From Micavibrio sp964400125 (GTDB lineage: Bacteria > Pseudomonadota > Alphaproteobacteria > Micavibrionales > Micavibrionaceae), in assembly GCA_964400125.1 (NCBI GenBank), contig CAYNSR010000001.1, forward strand, positions 174,896 to 238,895: a stretch of 64,000 bases of DNA, given 5' to 3'. A model generated the notes under the pieces. That model worked only from the letters and a program-made list of their open reading frames with translations. It had not been told where the DNA came from and searched no databases. How positions within the stretch are numbered: the stretch's first letter is position 1; every line of letters begins with the position of its first letter. The position numbers and the translations under genes were made by a program. Of this stretch, positions 8,144 to 16,878 are shown piece after piece.

Positions 8144-8177
8144 CCCTCCGGCTCCCCCGCCGGAGGGGGTTTTCTTA
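8144..8177 (+). terminator. Rho-independent terminator of rpoH
   Basis: CCCCTCCGG pairs with CCGGAGGGG over an eight-base loop; a GTTTTCTT tract follows. It begins 30 bases after the rpoH stop. Confidence 0.8.
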
Positions 8178-8210
8178 TAGGGGCACGAGCTATTGATTAT
8201 CAAAAGGATT

Positions 8211-8240
8211 GTCATCCCTCGGCTACGCTCGGGATGACAC
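8211..8240. repeat. Short inverted repeat related to the 867-941 element
   Basis: TGTCATCCC (8211-8219) and GGGATGACA (8232-8240) flank a 12-base centre; GGGATGACA recurs in part at 8250-8257. The arms are the outer end of the longer element at 867-941. It sits between the convergent ends of rpoH and the M48 protease gene. Confidence 0.6.
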
Positions 8241-8275
8241 GGTATTGAGGGATGACAAGTGTTTGTCAGGTGATC

Positions 8276-9739
8276 CTATTCAACAATCACCTTGTATACC
8301 CGCCCCGCCACAACATTATCCGCCGGACCCAGATTGTTCAGCGCGCGGAAACGCTGTTCGTTCAGGGTGGGGAAAGGCTGGGTCGCGGCAAGGGTAACGA
8401 CACTGTCCCCCGCCCGCGCCGTCACCATTTTCACCCTGTGCGGCCTGATCTGGCCACGTTCGGCGGATGTCATCGGGCGCAGGCTGTAGGTGGTGTTTTT
8501 TAACCCGTCCAGAACCGCCGGGGACGCCCCGGACGGTATTGCCATCTGGAAACGGTAGAATGTGCCCGGTGCCCATTCAATCGCGATGACCCGCACGGTG
8601 ACAGGCGCGTTATTTATTTTTCCGGCAAAAGACGCCGTAGCCGCACGCTTGCCGTTGACGACAATGCTTTCCGGCGTGTTGATCGCATCGCCCTTCATCC
8701 ACACCTGCGACAGGTAAGTCATCGGATCGGTAGACGGCGCGGTGGCAGAATCAAAAAGAACAATCGTGCCACTGGCCGGATCACGCGCGACGATTTCTGC
8801 CGGATTGTTGGCAATGACATAGCCGCTGGGTACGCTAAAGGTGAACCCCATGCCCGGATGCCAGAATGTCTGTCCGCGCACAAATCCCTGCTCCGGCCCG
8901 TCGCCAAAAATCATGCCGTCAATCTGTGGTAAATGACGATCAACCCGATTACCCACAGGCAGGGCCGGGTAAGACGCCGCAATCGCCGCCGCCTGCGCCG
9001 CCCGTTCGGCGGTTTGCGGGTGGGTTGAAAAATAACTGAAATGACCGGCATTTTTCCCTGCTGCCTGCGCCTCGAACGCCGTATAACGCTCCAGCGCAAC
9101 AAGGAACTGCGCGCTGGCGGCCGGATCGTAACCGGCACGATGCAGATAGCGAATACCCAGATCGTCAGCCTGACTTTCCTGTGACCGGGAATAGGAACTG
9201 ATATAAAGATTGGAGCCGACGCCGAGCGCCTGAGACGCGGTTTTGCTGTCGAGCGCGGCGGCAAGAATGCTTGCGCCCAGCGAGGTCACAACACCATGCG
9301 AATAACGCTCCGCCGAATGCCGGGCGGTAACATGGGCGATTTCATGCGCCAGCACCGAAGCCAGTTGCGCTTCGGTATTGGCAAGGGCCAGCAAGCCGCG
9401 CGTTACATAGACGTAACCGCCGGGCAACGCGAAGGCATTGATAACCGGAGAATCAAGAACAAAAAACTGGTAAGCGACATCCGGACGCTCAGTGTTGACC
9501 GACAGTTTCTGGCCGATACTGCTGACATACTCCCGCAATACCTGATCCTGAACCACGCCGCTATATTGTTTCAGGATATTGGCATGTTCCTCGGCACCGA
9601 TACGGGCCTCCTGCTGCGGCGACATCAGGGCGGCGAACTGGTTTTCGCCCGTTGCCGGATTGACCGAACACCCGGCCACAGGCATGGCAATTAATCCTGC
9701 AAAAACAACAGGATAGAACGCCTTGAAAAACACACGCAT
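8276..9739 (-). CDS. M48-family zinc metalloprotease, lipoprotein (BepA-like)
   Basis: A 487-residue envelope protease. The N-terminus has a lipoprotein signal ending PVAGC. The peptidase M48 domain holds HEIAHVTARH, the HExxH zinc site, and further on SQESQADDLGIRYLHRAGYD with the third ligand Glu. The last 60 residues (GDSVVTLAATQP, then RFRALNNL) look like a LysM-type module for murein binding. Relatives such as BepA/LoiP take part in outer-membrane protein quality control. ATG 9739 is chosen: AAGGAGAG lies at normal spacing before it, while the alternative GTG at 9748 is too close to that site. It is divergent from the SNase-like gene with only 18 bases between start codons. Confidence 0.87.
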   Translation of the reverse strand: MRVFFKAFYPVVFAGLIAMPVAGCSVNPATGENQFAALMSPQQEARIGAEEHANILKQYSGVVQDQVLREYVSSIGQKLSVNTERPDVAYQFFVLDSPVINAFALPGGYVYVTRGLLALANTEAQLASVLAHEIAHVTARHSAERYSHGVVTSLGASILAAALDSKTASQALGVGSNLYISSYSRSQESQADDLGIRYLHRAGYDPAASAQFLVALERYTAFEAQAAGKNAGHFSYFSTHPQTAERAAQAAAIAASYPALPVGNRVDRHLPQIDGMIFGDGPEQGFVRGQTFWHPGMGFTFSVPSGYVIANNPAEIVARDPASGTIVLFDSATAPSTDPMTYLSQVWMKGDAINTPESIVVNGKRAATASFAGKINNAPVTVRVIAIEWAPGTFYRFQMAIPSGASPAVLDGLKNTTYSLRPMTSAERGQIRPHRVKMVTARAGDSVVTLAATQPFPTLNEQRFRALNNLGPADNVVAGRVYKVIVE

Positions 9740-9757
9740 TGGGGTCACTCTCCTTGA

Positions 9758-10606
9758 ATGATGAAGACCTTTATCCTAGTGCTGTTTTTGTGTTTTTCCA
9801 TACCCTTTGCGTTCGCGGCGGAAAAAAATGCGCCCGCGCCGTCCCCGGCCCTCCCCGTTTTGGAAAACGCGGACGCTGCCCGCCCTCTGGTCCAGACACA
9901 AACAAAGCGGATTCTCAAGGTCATCGACCAAAAACGCCTGATGACTGCGGATCAAGGCATCATCGAACTGTCCGGCATCGAGGTGCCGGAAGATATCGTC
10001 GCCGAGGCCCGCGATTTTCTGGCCATGCTGTTTGAAAAAGAAACCGCGACCGACATTCTGCTATACCAGACCCCTTCCCCCGACAAGGGCCGCGTGAACC
10101 GGATGCAGCACACGATGGCGCATCTCGTGCGCAAGGACGGGCATGTCTGGGTGCAAGGTGCCATGATCGCCAACGGCGTAGCCCGGGCAATGCCAACGCC
10201 GATAAATCCGGAACTGGCAGAACAAATGTACGCGCTTGAAAACGAAGCCATCAGCGCCGGAAAAGGGCTGTGGGCGAAGGACAGCCGCCACCGCCTGCTT
10301 CAGGCCGATGCGCCGATTGAATCGCTGGGACGGATCACGGTCGTGGAAGGCACGGTGCAGAAAATTTCCACCCTGAGCAACACAACCTACCTGAATTTCG
10401 GCCCGGACTGGCGCAAGGATTTTACCATAGGCATCCCCACCGCCATCCGGCAGAAAATGATCCGGCAAAACATCGATCCGTTCAGGTTACAGGGGCAAAA
10501 ACTGCGCGTACGCGGCTGGATCAGGGAATATAACGGGCCTTACATTGAGCTGGAACATCCTGTATTGTTGCAGCGAATTGAGAGCAACGATGCAAAAGGC
10601 CCCTAG
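9758..10606 (+). CDS. Staphylococcal-nuclease-like protein, exported
   Basis: The 282-residue protein begins with a signal peptide (FILVLFLCFSIPFAFA). Residues 50-180 follow the SNase/thermonuclease OB-fold (RILKVIDQKRLMTADQG, IELSGIEVP, NGVARAMP, ALENEAISAGKGLWA), and the last 90 residues form a second OB-like β-rich segment ending YIELEHPVLL. The classical catalytic Asp-Arg-Glu triad is not evident at the usual places, so nuclease activity is uncertain. ATG 9758 or the next codon, ATG 9761, are both possible starts. Its end overlaps the next gene by 17 bases, so the two are probably one transcript. Confidence 0.7.
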   Translation: MMKTFILVLFLCFSIPFAFAAEKNAPAPSPALPVLENADAARPLVQTQTKRILKVIDQKRLMTADQGIIELSGIEVPEDIVAEARDFLAMLFEKETATDILLYQTPSPDKGRVNRMQHTMAHLVRKDGHVWVQGAMIANGVARAMPTPINPELAEQMYALENEAISAGKGLWAKDSRHRLLQADAPIESLGRITVVEGTVQKISTLSNTTYLNFGPDWRKDFTIGIPTAIRQKMIRQNIDPFRLQGQKLRVRGWIREYNGPYIELEHPVLLQRIESNDAKGP

Positions 10607-11597
10607 ACCAGATTCATCGCCCGCCACGCCGCGTCCGGAACGCCGCGCAAACCTGCCTGACCTCTACCCGGCGCTTTCACCCTATTCCAGCGGCTTTCTG
10701 GGCGTTGATGACATTCACACGCTCTACTGGGAACAAAGCGGAAATCCGGATGGTGTACCCGTGGTTTTGCTGCATGGTGGTCCCGGAGAAGGGGCGACGC
10801 CGACACATCGCCGTTTCTTTGATCCGGAACATTACCGGATCATCATTTTCGACCAGCGCGGCGCGGGACGATCGACACCGCTTGGCGAATTGCGCAACAA
10901 CACCCTGCCCGACCTGCTTGCGGATATGGAGAAATTGCGGGAGCACTTCAATATTCCGCGCTGGCATATTTTCGGCGGGTCGTGGGGCAGCACACTGGCC
11001 ATGGCCTATGCGCAGAAATTCCCCGAACGCTGCATCAGCCTGATTTTGCGCGGCATATTCCTGATGGAACAAAGCGAGGTCGACTGGTTTCTCTACGGAA
11101 TGCGCAGCATTTTCCCCGAAGCATGGGAACAGTTTTCATCCTTCCTGCCCGAAGACGACCAATACGACCTGCTCGAAGGATATTACCAGATCCTGACGAA
11201 CGGCACGCCTGAACAACAAACCGAAGCCGCCATTCGCTGGGCCCTTTATGAAGGGGCCTGTGCCTCACTGGTGCCGAACTACGAAACAATCACCACAGAC
11301 GAACAAAAACGCCATGTCCACGCCATGGCGCGGATCGAGGCGCATTTTTTCCGCAACAACGTCATTGCGCTGGATCAAAGCCTGCTGCATAAAATAGACA
11401 CCCTGCGCAGCGTCCCGGCGACAATCGTGCAGGGGCGCTATGACATTATCTGCCCGATTCAAACGGCACACCGCCTGCATCAGGCCTGGCCGGAGGCCGA
11501 TTATGTGATCGTGCCGGACGGCGGACACTCGCTGCTCGAACCGGCGGTGCGCTCGCGCCTGATCGAAGCGACAGATCATGCGCGGCGGTTACGCTAA
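10590..11597 (+). CDS. pip: Proline iminopeptidase (alpha/beta hydrolase)
   Basis: This 335-residue cytosolic S33 peptidase releases N-terminal proline from peptides. Visible motifs: oxyanion-hole HGGPGEG, DQRGAGRSTP, nucleophile elbow GGSWGS, the acid in GRYDIICP, and the catalytic His in DGGHSL. The helical cap domain lies between the nucleophile and the acid, as in the Xanthomonas-type enzyme; length is about 20 residues longer than usual at the N-terminus (a Pro/Arg-rich lead). ATG 10590 is inside the end of the SNase-like gene and is preceded by GAGAG; an upstream frame start at 10545 would only add residues with no homology. Confidence 0.88.
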   Translation: MQKAPRPDSSPATPRPERRANLPDLYPALSPYSSGFLGVDDIHTLYWEQSGNPDGVPVVLLHGGPGEGATPTHRRFFDPEHYRIIIFDQRGAGRSTPLGELRNNTLPDLLADMEKLREHFNIPRWHIFGGSWGSTLAMAYAQKFPERCISLILRGIFLMEQSEVDWFLYGMRSIFPEAWEQFSSFLPEDDQYDLLEGYYQILTNGTPEQQTEAAIRWALYEGACASLVPNYETITTDEQKRHVHAMARIEAHFFRNNVIALDQSLLHKIDTLRSVPATIVQGRYDIICPIQTAHRLHQAWPEADYVIVPDGGHSLLEPAVRSRLIEATDHARRLR

Positions 11598-11627
11598 CAC
11601 CCTACAAAACATCAGGAGAACCAGATC

Positions 11628-12833
11628 ATGACATTCAAAACCATTCGCGATATCGATGTCCGGGGAAAAACCGTGTTGCTGCGCGCCGATCTCAACGTTC
11701 CGGCCTCCGGCGAAAAGGTTACAGACGCGACGCGGATAGAGCGCCTGAAACCGACGATTGATTATCTCTGCGATCACGGCGCGAAAATTCTGGTTATGTC
11801 GCATTTCGGACGGCCCAAGGGCGGCCCGGACCCGGAGTTTTCCTTGCAGTTTTTGCTGCCTGCCCTCAAGGAACACTGGGGCAAGGATATTCTTTTCGCC
11901 GCCGATTGCATCGGCGCACCGGTTGAGGCCTTGGCGGCATCGCTGCAACCCGGTCAAATCGGTCTCCTTGAAAATGTGCGCTTTCATGCGGAGGAAGAAA
12001 AAAACGATCCTGAATTCGTCAAGGCGCTCGCAAAACCGGGAGATCTGTTCGTCAATGACGCATTTTCATCCGCGCACCGCGCCCATGCATCGACCGAAGG
12101 GCTGGCGCATATCCTGCCGACCGTCGCAGGACTTTTGATGGAGTCGGAATTGAAGGCATTAAATGCCGCGCTGGAAAATCCAGAACGCCCGCTGGCCGCT
12201 ATTGTTGGCGGTGCGAAAATTTCGACAAAACTGGACCTGCTCGGCAATCTGGTGGAAAAAGCCGATATGCTTATATTGGGCGGCGGCATGGCCAATACAT
12301 TTTTGTGGGCGCAGGGTATCGATCTGAAGGCATCGTTATGCGAACGCGATATGGCGGCACAGGCCCGGGATATCATGACCAAGGCAAAATCCTGCGGTTG
12401 CGATATTATCCTCCCCATCGACGGCGTCTGGGGCGAACGGTTCGAAGCCAATACGCCAAACGGAATCTGCGCGATCGAGGATGTCCCTGCCGGAAAAATG
12501 GTTTTGGATATCGGGCCGCAGAGCAGCGCCATGCTGCAACAACGCCTTGCCTTCGTCAAAACCATCGTCTGGAACGGACCGCTAGGCGCCTTCGAAATCA
12601 AGCCTTTTGATCAAGGGACGAACACACTCGCCCATTACGTCGCCAGCCAGACGAAAGTCGGGCGGATCGTCTCGGTCGCCGGTGGCGGCGACACGGTGGC
12701 GGCACTGGAAAACGCGGGCGTTGCAGACAAGCTCTCCTACGTTTCAAGCGCAGGCGGGGCCTTCCTGGAATGGATGGAAGGAAAAACCCTTCCCGGCGTG
12801 GCCGCATTGAGCGCACGCAAGGAAGCGGCCTAA
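11628..12833 (+). CDS. pgk: Phosphoglycerate kinase
   Basis: A 401-residue glycolytic and gluconeogenic enzyme that transfers phosphate between 1,3-bisphosphoglycerate and ADP. The N-terminal domain has VLLRADLNVP and SHFGRPKGG (substrate binding), LLENVRFHAEEEKND; the C-terminal nucleotide domain has GGAKISTKLDLL, and the phosphate loop VAGGGDTVAALE. Length and order match the family. AGGAGA precedes the ATG. No other glycolytic gene is adjacent; ppdK, another enzyme of this route, is at 55856. Confidence 0.96.
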   Translation: MTFKTIRDIDVRGKTVLLRADLNVPASGEKVTDATRIERLKPTIDYLCDHGAKILVMSHFGRPKGGPDPEFSLQFLLPALKEHWGKDILFAADCIGAPVEALAASLQPGQIGLLENVRFHAEEEKNDPEFVKALAKPGDLFVNDAFSSAHRAHASTEGLAHILPTVAGLLMESELKALNAALENPERPLAAIVGGAKISTKLDLLGNLVEKADMLILGGGMANTFLWAQGIDLKASLCERDMAAQARDIMTKAKSCGCDIILPIDGVWGERFEANTPNGICAIEDVPAGKMVLDIGPQSSAMLQQRLAFVKTIVWNGPLGAFEIKPFDQGTNTLAHYVASQTKVGRIVSVAGGGDTVAALENAGVADKLSYVSSAGGAFLEWMEGKTLPGVAALSARKEAA

Positions 12834-12835
12834 AC

Positions 12836-13957
12836 TTACGGATCAAGCCCCAGTATCTTCCGCGCCTCGGCGGTCTGCACGCGGTCATACATCGATATGG
12901 CGCGCAATAGATCCACCTGATCGACAATGCGGTCACGGCTGCGGATACGTTGCGTCATCATGTAAATGCGCGACAGATCGCTTTTGCTCAAATGAAGCGC
13001 ACGGCAGGAAATAGCGAGTATTTTTCCGTCCGTAGCCGACAACATCTCATGAACACGATCAACGTCAAGACCGCTATAGCAGGAAAACATGGCGATAAAA
13101 GACGCCATCTGCCCGCGCTGCAATGTTTCCATCATACGCTGCGTACTGAGCCTTCCCGAAGATTTCAGCGCTGCGGCAGCCTTGACGGCGGCCTCGCTCG
13201 GGATAAATTCCCGCTTTTGCGCAGCGCTCGTCGTACTGGAAAATTCAAAAATCACATCGTCCACAGCATTCCGGACAGCCTCGTCGAGAACGCCGAAATA
13301 ATCGCGGATATACGCCTTCAGGTCAGCACCGACATGCTTGTAGAGTTTCCGTGCAATATCTTCCGATATGTCGCTACGCATCAATAACGGACGCGCAAGA
13401 GATTCATTCTTCTCTGCGAACGCCTCAATGATATTCACGGCATGGGGCGTCAAGCGCAGCTTCGCGTTCCCGGTCAGGATTTCAAGCGTGCCGATTTCTT
13501 TTGTATCCGCCAGAACGTTCATAATTCCGTCGCTTAACCTCTCGCGCCCGGCGATAGCGCGCCAGTATTCCGGCCCCTTCGACTTGATGATATAAAGGAG
13601 ATCAAGATCGCTGAAAACACGGCTGAGACGCAACATAGGCTCCGCAACGTCAATCTCGTCATTGGCGATATGCAGAACAACCCGAAGCGGTGTCGTATCG
13701 ACAACCGCCAAACGTTCGGCAATCGCCTGACGAAGATCCTGTTCGGCCTGACGCATCAGGCTTATCAGCACATCGGCAATCAGCTCTTTTTCACGCGGCC
13801 CGAGATCGGCCTTCAATAAATCGACAACCGCGCTGGTCAGCTCGGCACGCGCCAGCGGCGTATCATCCTTGGCCAGACCATAAAGGCGATGAGAATCGTA
13901 CAAGCGCACCAGAAGGGGCGCGACCTGCGGCGACTTTTCGAAAAGGCGCATATCCAT
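12836..13957 (-). CDS. DUF2336 domain protein
   Basis: This 373-residue, mostly helical soluble protein has the pattern of the DUF2336 family, a HEAT-like repeat family almost limited to alphaproteobacteria (LGPREKELIADVLISLMRQ, AIAERLAV, PLRVVLHIANDEIDVAEPML early on). Function is not established. Start ATG 13957 is chosen over the longer frame (TTG/other start at 14008) because GGGTGG stands at good distance; ATG 13951 is a further possibility. It ends two bases after the pgk stop, so the two genes converge tail to tail with no visible terminator between them. Confidence 0.75.
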   Translation of the reverse strand: MDMRLFEKSPQVAPLLVRLYDSHRLYGLAKDDTPLARAELTSAVVDLLKADLGPREKELIADVLISLMRQAEQDLRQAIAERLAVVDTTPLRVVLHIANDEIDVAEPMLRLSRVFSDLDLLYIIKSKGPEYWRAIAGRERLSDGIMNVLADTKEIGTLEILTGNAKLRLTPHAVNIIEAFAEKNESLARPLLMRSDISEDIARKLYKHVGADLKAYIRDYFGVLDEAVRNAVDDVIFEFSSTTSAAQKREFIPSEAAVKAAAALKSSGRLSTQRMMETLQRGQMASFIAMFSCYSGLDVDRVHEMLSATDGKILAISCRALHLSKSDLSRIYMMTQRIRSRDRIVDQVDLLRAISMYDRVQTAEARKILGLDP

Positions 13958-14277
13958 GTTTGTTTCCACCCAAGAACTCACAACACAACCGTGCCACCCC
14001 CGTGACACGACCCCAAGTACGAAAACCGAGGCATTATTATAGCGATTTTTTTAAGACTTGCCTTGGACACAGTGCGGTTTCGGGATTGTCCCTTTCCGCA
14101 CCCCTCTTGCCCCCACTATAGGGGCAAAACATTTATATTAGGTTAAATTGGTATACAGGCCCATCCTTGTGGCCAACCCGCCCTTTTTGCGAAAGCTTTT
14201 GTTAATTCCTGCCGGATAAGATAGATTAGGTAGGTCTTGTCGGGCCGCATTTTGCGGCGCTTCTATTGGGGATTTAA

Positions 14278-14538
14278 ATGGCTCTTCAGGTCAGTGCATA
14301 CGCTTCGCAGGCGCAAACGGCGTCGATTAGTCCTTTCCAGCAACGTGGCGAGGAACAGGATAAGAAAACCGAACAAAAAAGCAGCGATCTTTCCCGCGCT
14401 GAAACCCGCACTCAGGGCAGCTCCGCCGCAGAAAGTCAGAAATCCAATCTCGTCCAGACATCCTCCCGGGAACGCGAGGAAAGCACTGGCCCGGATAAAA
14501 ACCAGCAACGGGGCAGCGTTGTTGATTTAAGCGTTTAA
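14278..14538 (+). CDS. Small hydrophilic protein of unknown function
   Basis: The 86-residue product is rich in Gln, Ser, Glu, Arg and Lys and is predicted to be disordered except for its last residues, RGSVVDLSV. Short proteins with a disordered body and a conserved hydrophobic C-terminus of this kind can be export substrates or anti-sigma-like peptides, but no family is recognised. It has a possible promoter region upstream (AT-rich 14120-14270) and a strong terminator 28 bases after its stop, which supports a real transcript. Confidence 0.5.
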   Translation: MALQVSAYASQAQTASISPFQQRGEEQDKKTEQKSSDLSRAETRTQGSSAAESQKSNLVQTSSREREESTGPDKNQQRGSVVDLSV

Positions 14539-14565
14539 ACTCATATCAAAAAAGCTGGAAACCAG

Positions 14566-14589
14566 ACGGCACCCCTTCGCGGGTGCCGT
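14566..14589 (+). terminator. Terminator after the 86-residue protein gene
   Basis: ACGGCACCC pairs with GGGTGCCGT over a six-base loop, followed by TTGCTT. The T tract is weak, so termination may be partial and leak into kynA. Confidence 0.6.
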
Positions 14590-14657
14590 TTGCTTACGGT
14601 ATGGACAAAAACCGCCAATATCTGCAAAATCCCTGAAACGACAACAGGGAATAAAAA

Positions 14658-15728
14658 ATGACAAACCCGTCATGGGACCGCTACGGCGAATATCTCCAGC
14701 TTGATAAAATTCTCGACGCACAATCACCGCTGAGCGGCACGCCCGGCGGACGGGATTTTGCCCATGATGAAATGCTGTTTATCGTGTTCCACCAGACTTA
14801 CGAATTATGGTTCCGGCAAATCCTGTTTGAACTCGACGATGTGCAGGAACGCCTTGCGCGTGATGTTGTCGATGACCGCGACATCCAGCCAATTCTGGCA
14901 CGAATGAACCGGATTGTCGAAATCTTCAAGGTTCTGGAACGGCAGATTGATGTTTTAGAAACCATGACCCCGCAGGATTTTATCGATTTCCGCGACGCAC
15001 TGAAAACTGCCTCGGGATTCCAAAGCCTCCAATTCCGCCTGATCGAAACGCGACTGGGGCTGAAACGCGAAGACCGCCTGCTCTTCAATCACGGCCCGTA
15101 TGACCGGGATTACAACACCGCCAGCAAAACCGCCATCCGTCAGGCAGAGGAACAACCCAGCCTGCATGACCTGATAGATCGATGGCTGTCCCGCACGCCG
15201 TTTATCGACAGTGACGATTATAAATTCTGGGATTGCTACCGCGCCGCCGTCCACAGGATGCTGGATGAAAAAGAGGTCCTGATCGCAGACACCTTGTCCG
15301 GCGAGGCCCTGACGCGGGAACGCGACGCGATTACACGCGGACGGCAGAAATTTGACAATATTTTCGATAGCAAAGAGCGTATCTGGCACCTTTCGGCCCG
15401 GGCATTGCAGGCCGCATTGTTCATCACCATCTACCGCACGGAACCTATGTTACAAGGCCCCGCAAAATTACTGGATATGGCGATGGATATCGATTCCCTG
15501 CTGGCGCGCTGGCGTTACCGCCATGCGCTGATGGTCCAGCGCATGATGGGCCTGAATGTAGGCACCGGCGGATCGAGCGGGCACAGTTACCTTATGCAAA
15601 CGCTTGAAAAACATCGTATTTTCACCGATCTGTTTTCCCTGTCCACCTATCTGATTCCGGCCTCCGCCCGCCCTGCTTTGCCAAAGGCCTTGAGTCTGAA
15701 AATGGGCTATAGAAGCGGGACGCAATGA
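14658..15728 (+). CDS. kynA: Tryptophan 2,3-dioxygenase
   Basis: This 356-residue haem enzyme oxidises L-tryptophan to N-formylkynurenine. It shows the family hallmarks FHQTYELWFRQILFELD (substrate-pocket His near residue 46), the helix SGFQSLQFR, and RWRYRHALMVQRMMG followed by GTGGSSGHSYL, containing the proximal haem His and the substrate loop. It is longer than the common 280-residue form, with extra helical insertions. The gene for kynureninase follows after 19 bases, so the pair forms a small catabolic operon; a kynurenine formamidase gene is not present here. Confidence 0.88.
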   Translation: MTNPSWDRYGEYLQLDKILDAQSPLSGTPGGRDFAHDEMLFIVFHQTYELWFRQILFELDDVQERLARDVVDDRDIQPILARMNRIVEIFKVLERQIDVLETMTPQDFIDFRDALKTASGFQSLQFRLIETRLGLKREDRLLFNHGPYDRDYNTASKTAIRQAEEQPSLHDLIDRWLSRTPFIDSDDYKFWDCYRAAVHRMLDEKEVLIADTLSGEALTRERDAITRGRQKFDNIFDSKERIWHLSARALQAALFITIYRTEPMLQGPAKLLDMAMDIDSLLARWRYRHALMVQRMMGLNVGTGGSSGHSYLMQTLEKHRIFTDLFSLSTYLIPASARPALPKALSLKMGYRSGTQ

Positions 15729-15747
15729 CAGAAAAAGCGCGCAGAAC

Positions 15748-16878
15748 ATGAGCTACAAAAAACTCTTTTCCAAAGCTCTGTCCGTCAACCCACACCGCCT
15801 GCACTTTGCGGCACACAGCCACCACCTCTGGCCGGACGTGACGGAGGACGCACAAACGCAATATTGGAAGGATTCCATTACGCTGGCCGATCATAAATGG
15901 CATAAAATATTCTCCGACCTTATTCCTGAGAACCAGCATTATATCGCGACGCATCTCAATCTTTCCGATCCTGAAAACATTGCCTTCGCGCCCAATACGC
16001 ATGAACTGATTAACAGGATACTCTCCTGCCTTCCGGAAACGCCGAAAATCCTGACCACCGACAGCGAATTCTACAGCTTCTCCCGGCAGATAACGCGGCT
16101 GGAGGAAGACGGACAGGTTCGGGTCACACGCATACCAACACAACCCTTCGAAACCTTCCTGCAACGCTTCCGGCAGGCCATGACGGAAAATCACGATCTG
16201 GTTTTCTTCAGCCATGTCTTTTTCAATTCCGGTTATGCTATTCCCGATCTGCAAGCCATGGTCGATGCCGTTCCGCGCGTGGAAACTTTTATCGTCATCG
16301 ACGGCTATCACGGATTTATGGCCGTGCCGACGGATCTTTCCGCCATTCAGACCCGCGCCTTTTATCTGGCGGGGGGCTATAAATATGCGATGAGCGGCGA
16401 AGGATGCTGCTTCCTCCATTGCCCGCCGGGCTACGGCCCGCGCCCGCGCAATACCGGATGGTTTGCGGATATCGGGGCGCTGGAAAACATGGATGAAAAC
16501 AAGGTGGCTTACGCAACGGACGGATACCGTTTCTGGGGTGCCACCTTCGACCCGTCCGGACTTTACCGGATGAATGCGGTGATGAAAATGCTGGCGCAAG
16601 AAAAAATTACCGGCATCGATATTCACGACCATGTGCTGTCATTGCAGGATTATTTTCTGAAACACATGAAAAAAACCCCCGGCGCGTTGATAACACAGCC
16701 CCAGACAAAACAGCGCGGGCATTTCCTGACCTTTGAAACGGATCAGGCAGAAACGATCTGTAAAGAACTTCAGGAACAAGGCGTCGTGACCGACCACCGC
16801 GCAACACGACTCCGCTTTGGTTTTGGCCTTTATCACGACCGGGATGACGTTGATCGACTGGTTACAAAACTTTATTGA
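15748..16878 (+). CDS. kynU: Kynureninase-like PLP enzyme (aminotransferase class V)
   Basis: The 376-residue protein follows kynA and has the class V aminotransferase fold. FAAHSHHLWPD near the N-terminus, FFNSGYAIPDLQ, VIDGYHGFMAVP (the Asp that binds the PLP ring) and AGGYKYAMSGEG, with Lys212 as the likely Schiff-base residue, are seen. Kynureninase cleaves kynurenine to anthranilate and alanine; the product would feed tryptophan synthesis or degradation. It is about 40 residues shorter than typical kynureninases, so another beta-lyase specificity is possible. The stop overlaps the end of the convergent amn gene by seven bases. Confidence 0.72.
   Translation: MSYKKLFSKALSVNPHRLHFAAHSHHLWPDVTEDAQTQYWKDSITLADHKWHKIFSDLIPENQHYIATHLNLSDPENIAFAPNTHELINRILSCLPETPKILTTDSEFYSFSRQITRLEEDGQVRVTRIPTQPFETFLQRFRQAMTENHDLVFFSHVFFNSGYAIPDLQAMVDAVPRVETFIVIDGYHGFMAVPTDLSAIQTRAFYLAGGYKYAMSGEGCCFLHCPPGYGPRPRNTGWFADIGALENMDENKVAYATDGYRFWGATFDPSGLYRMNAVMKMLAQEKITGIDIHDHVLSLQDYFLKHMKKTPGALITQPQTKQRGHFLTFETDQAETICKELQEQGVVTDHRATRLRFGFGLYHDRDDVDRLVTKLY

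Noticed and set aside
15622..16632. 336-codon minus-strand frame opposite kynA/kynU
   Set aside because: Antisense shadow of kynU; no motifs.
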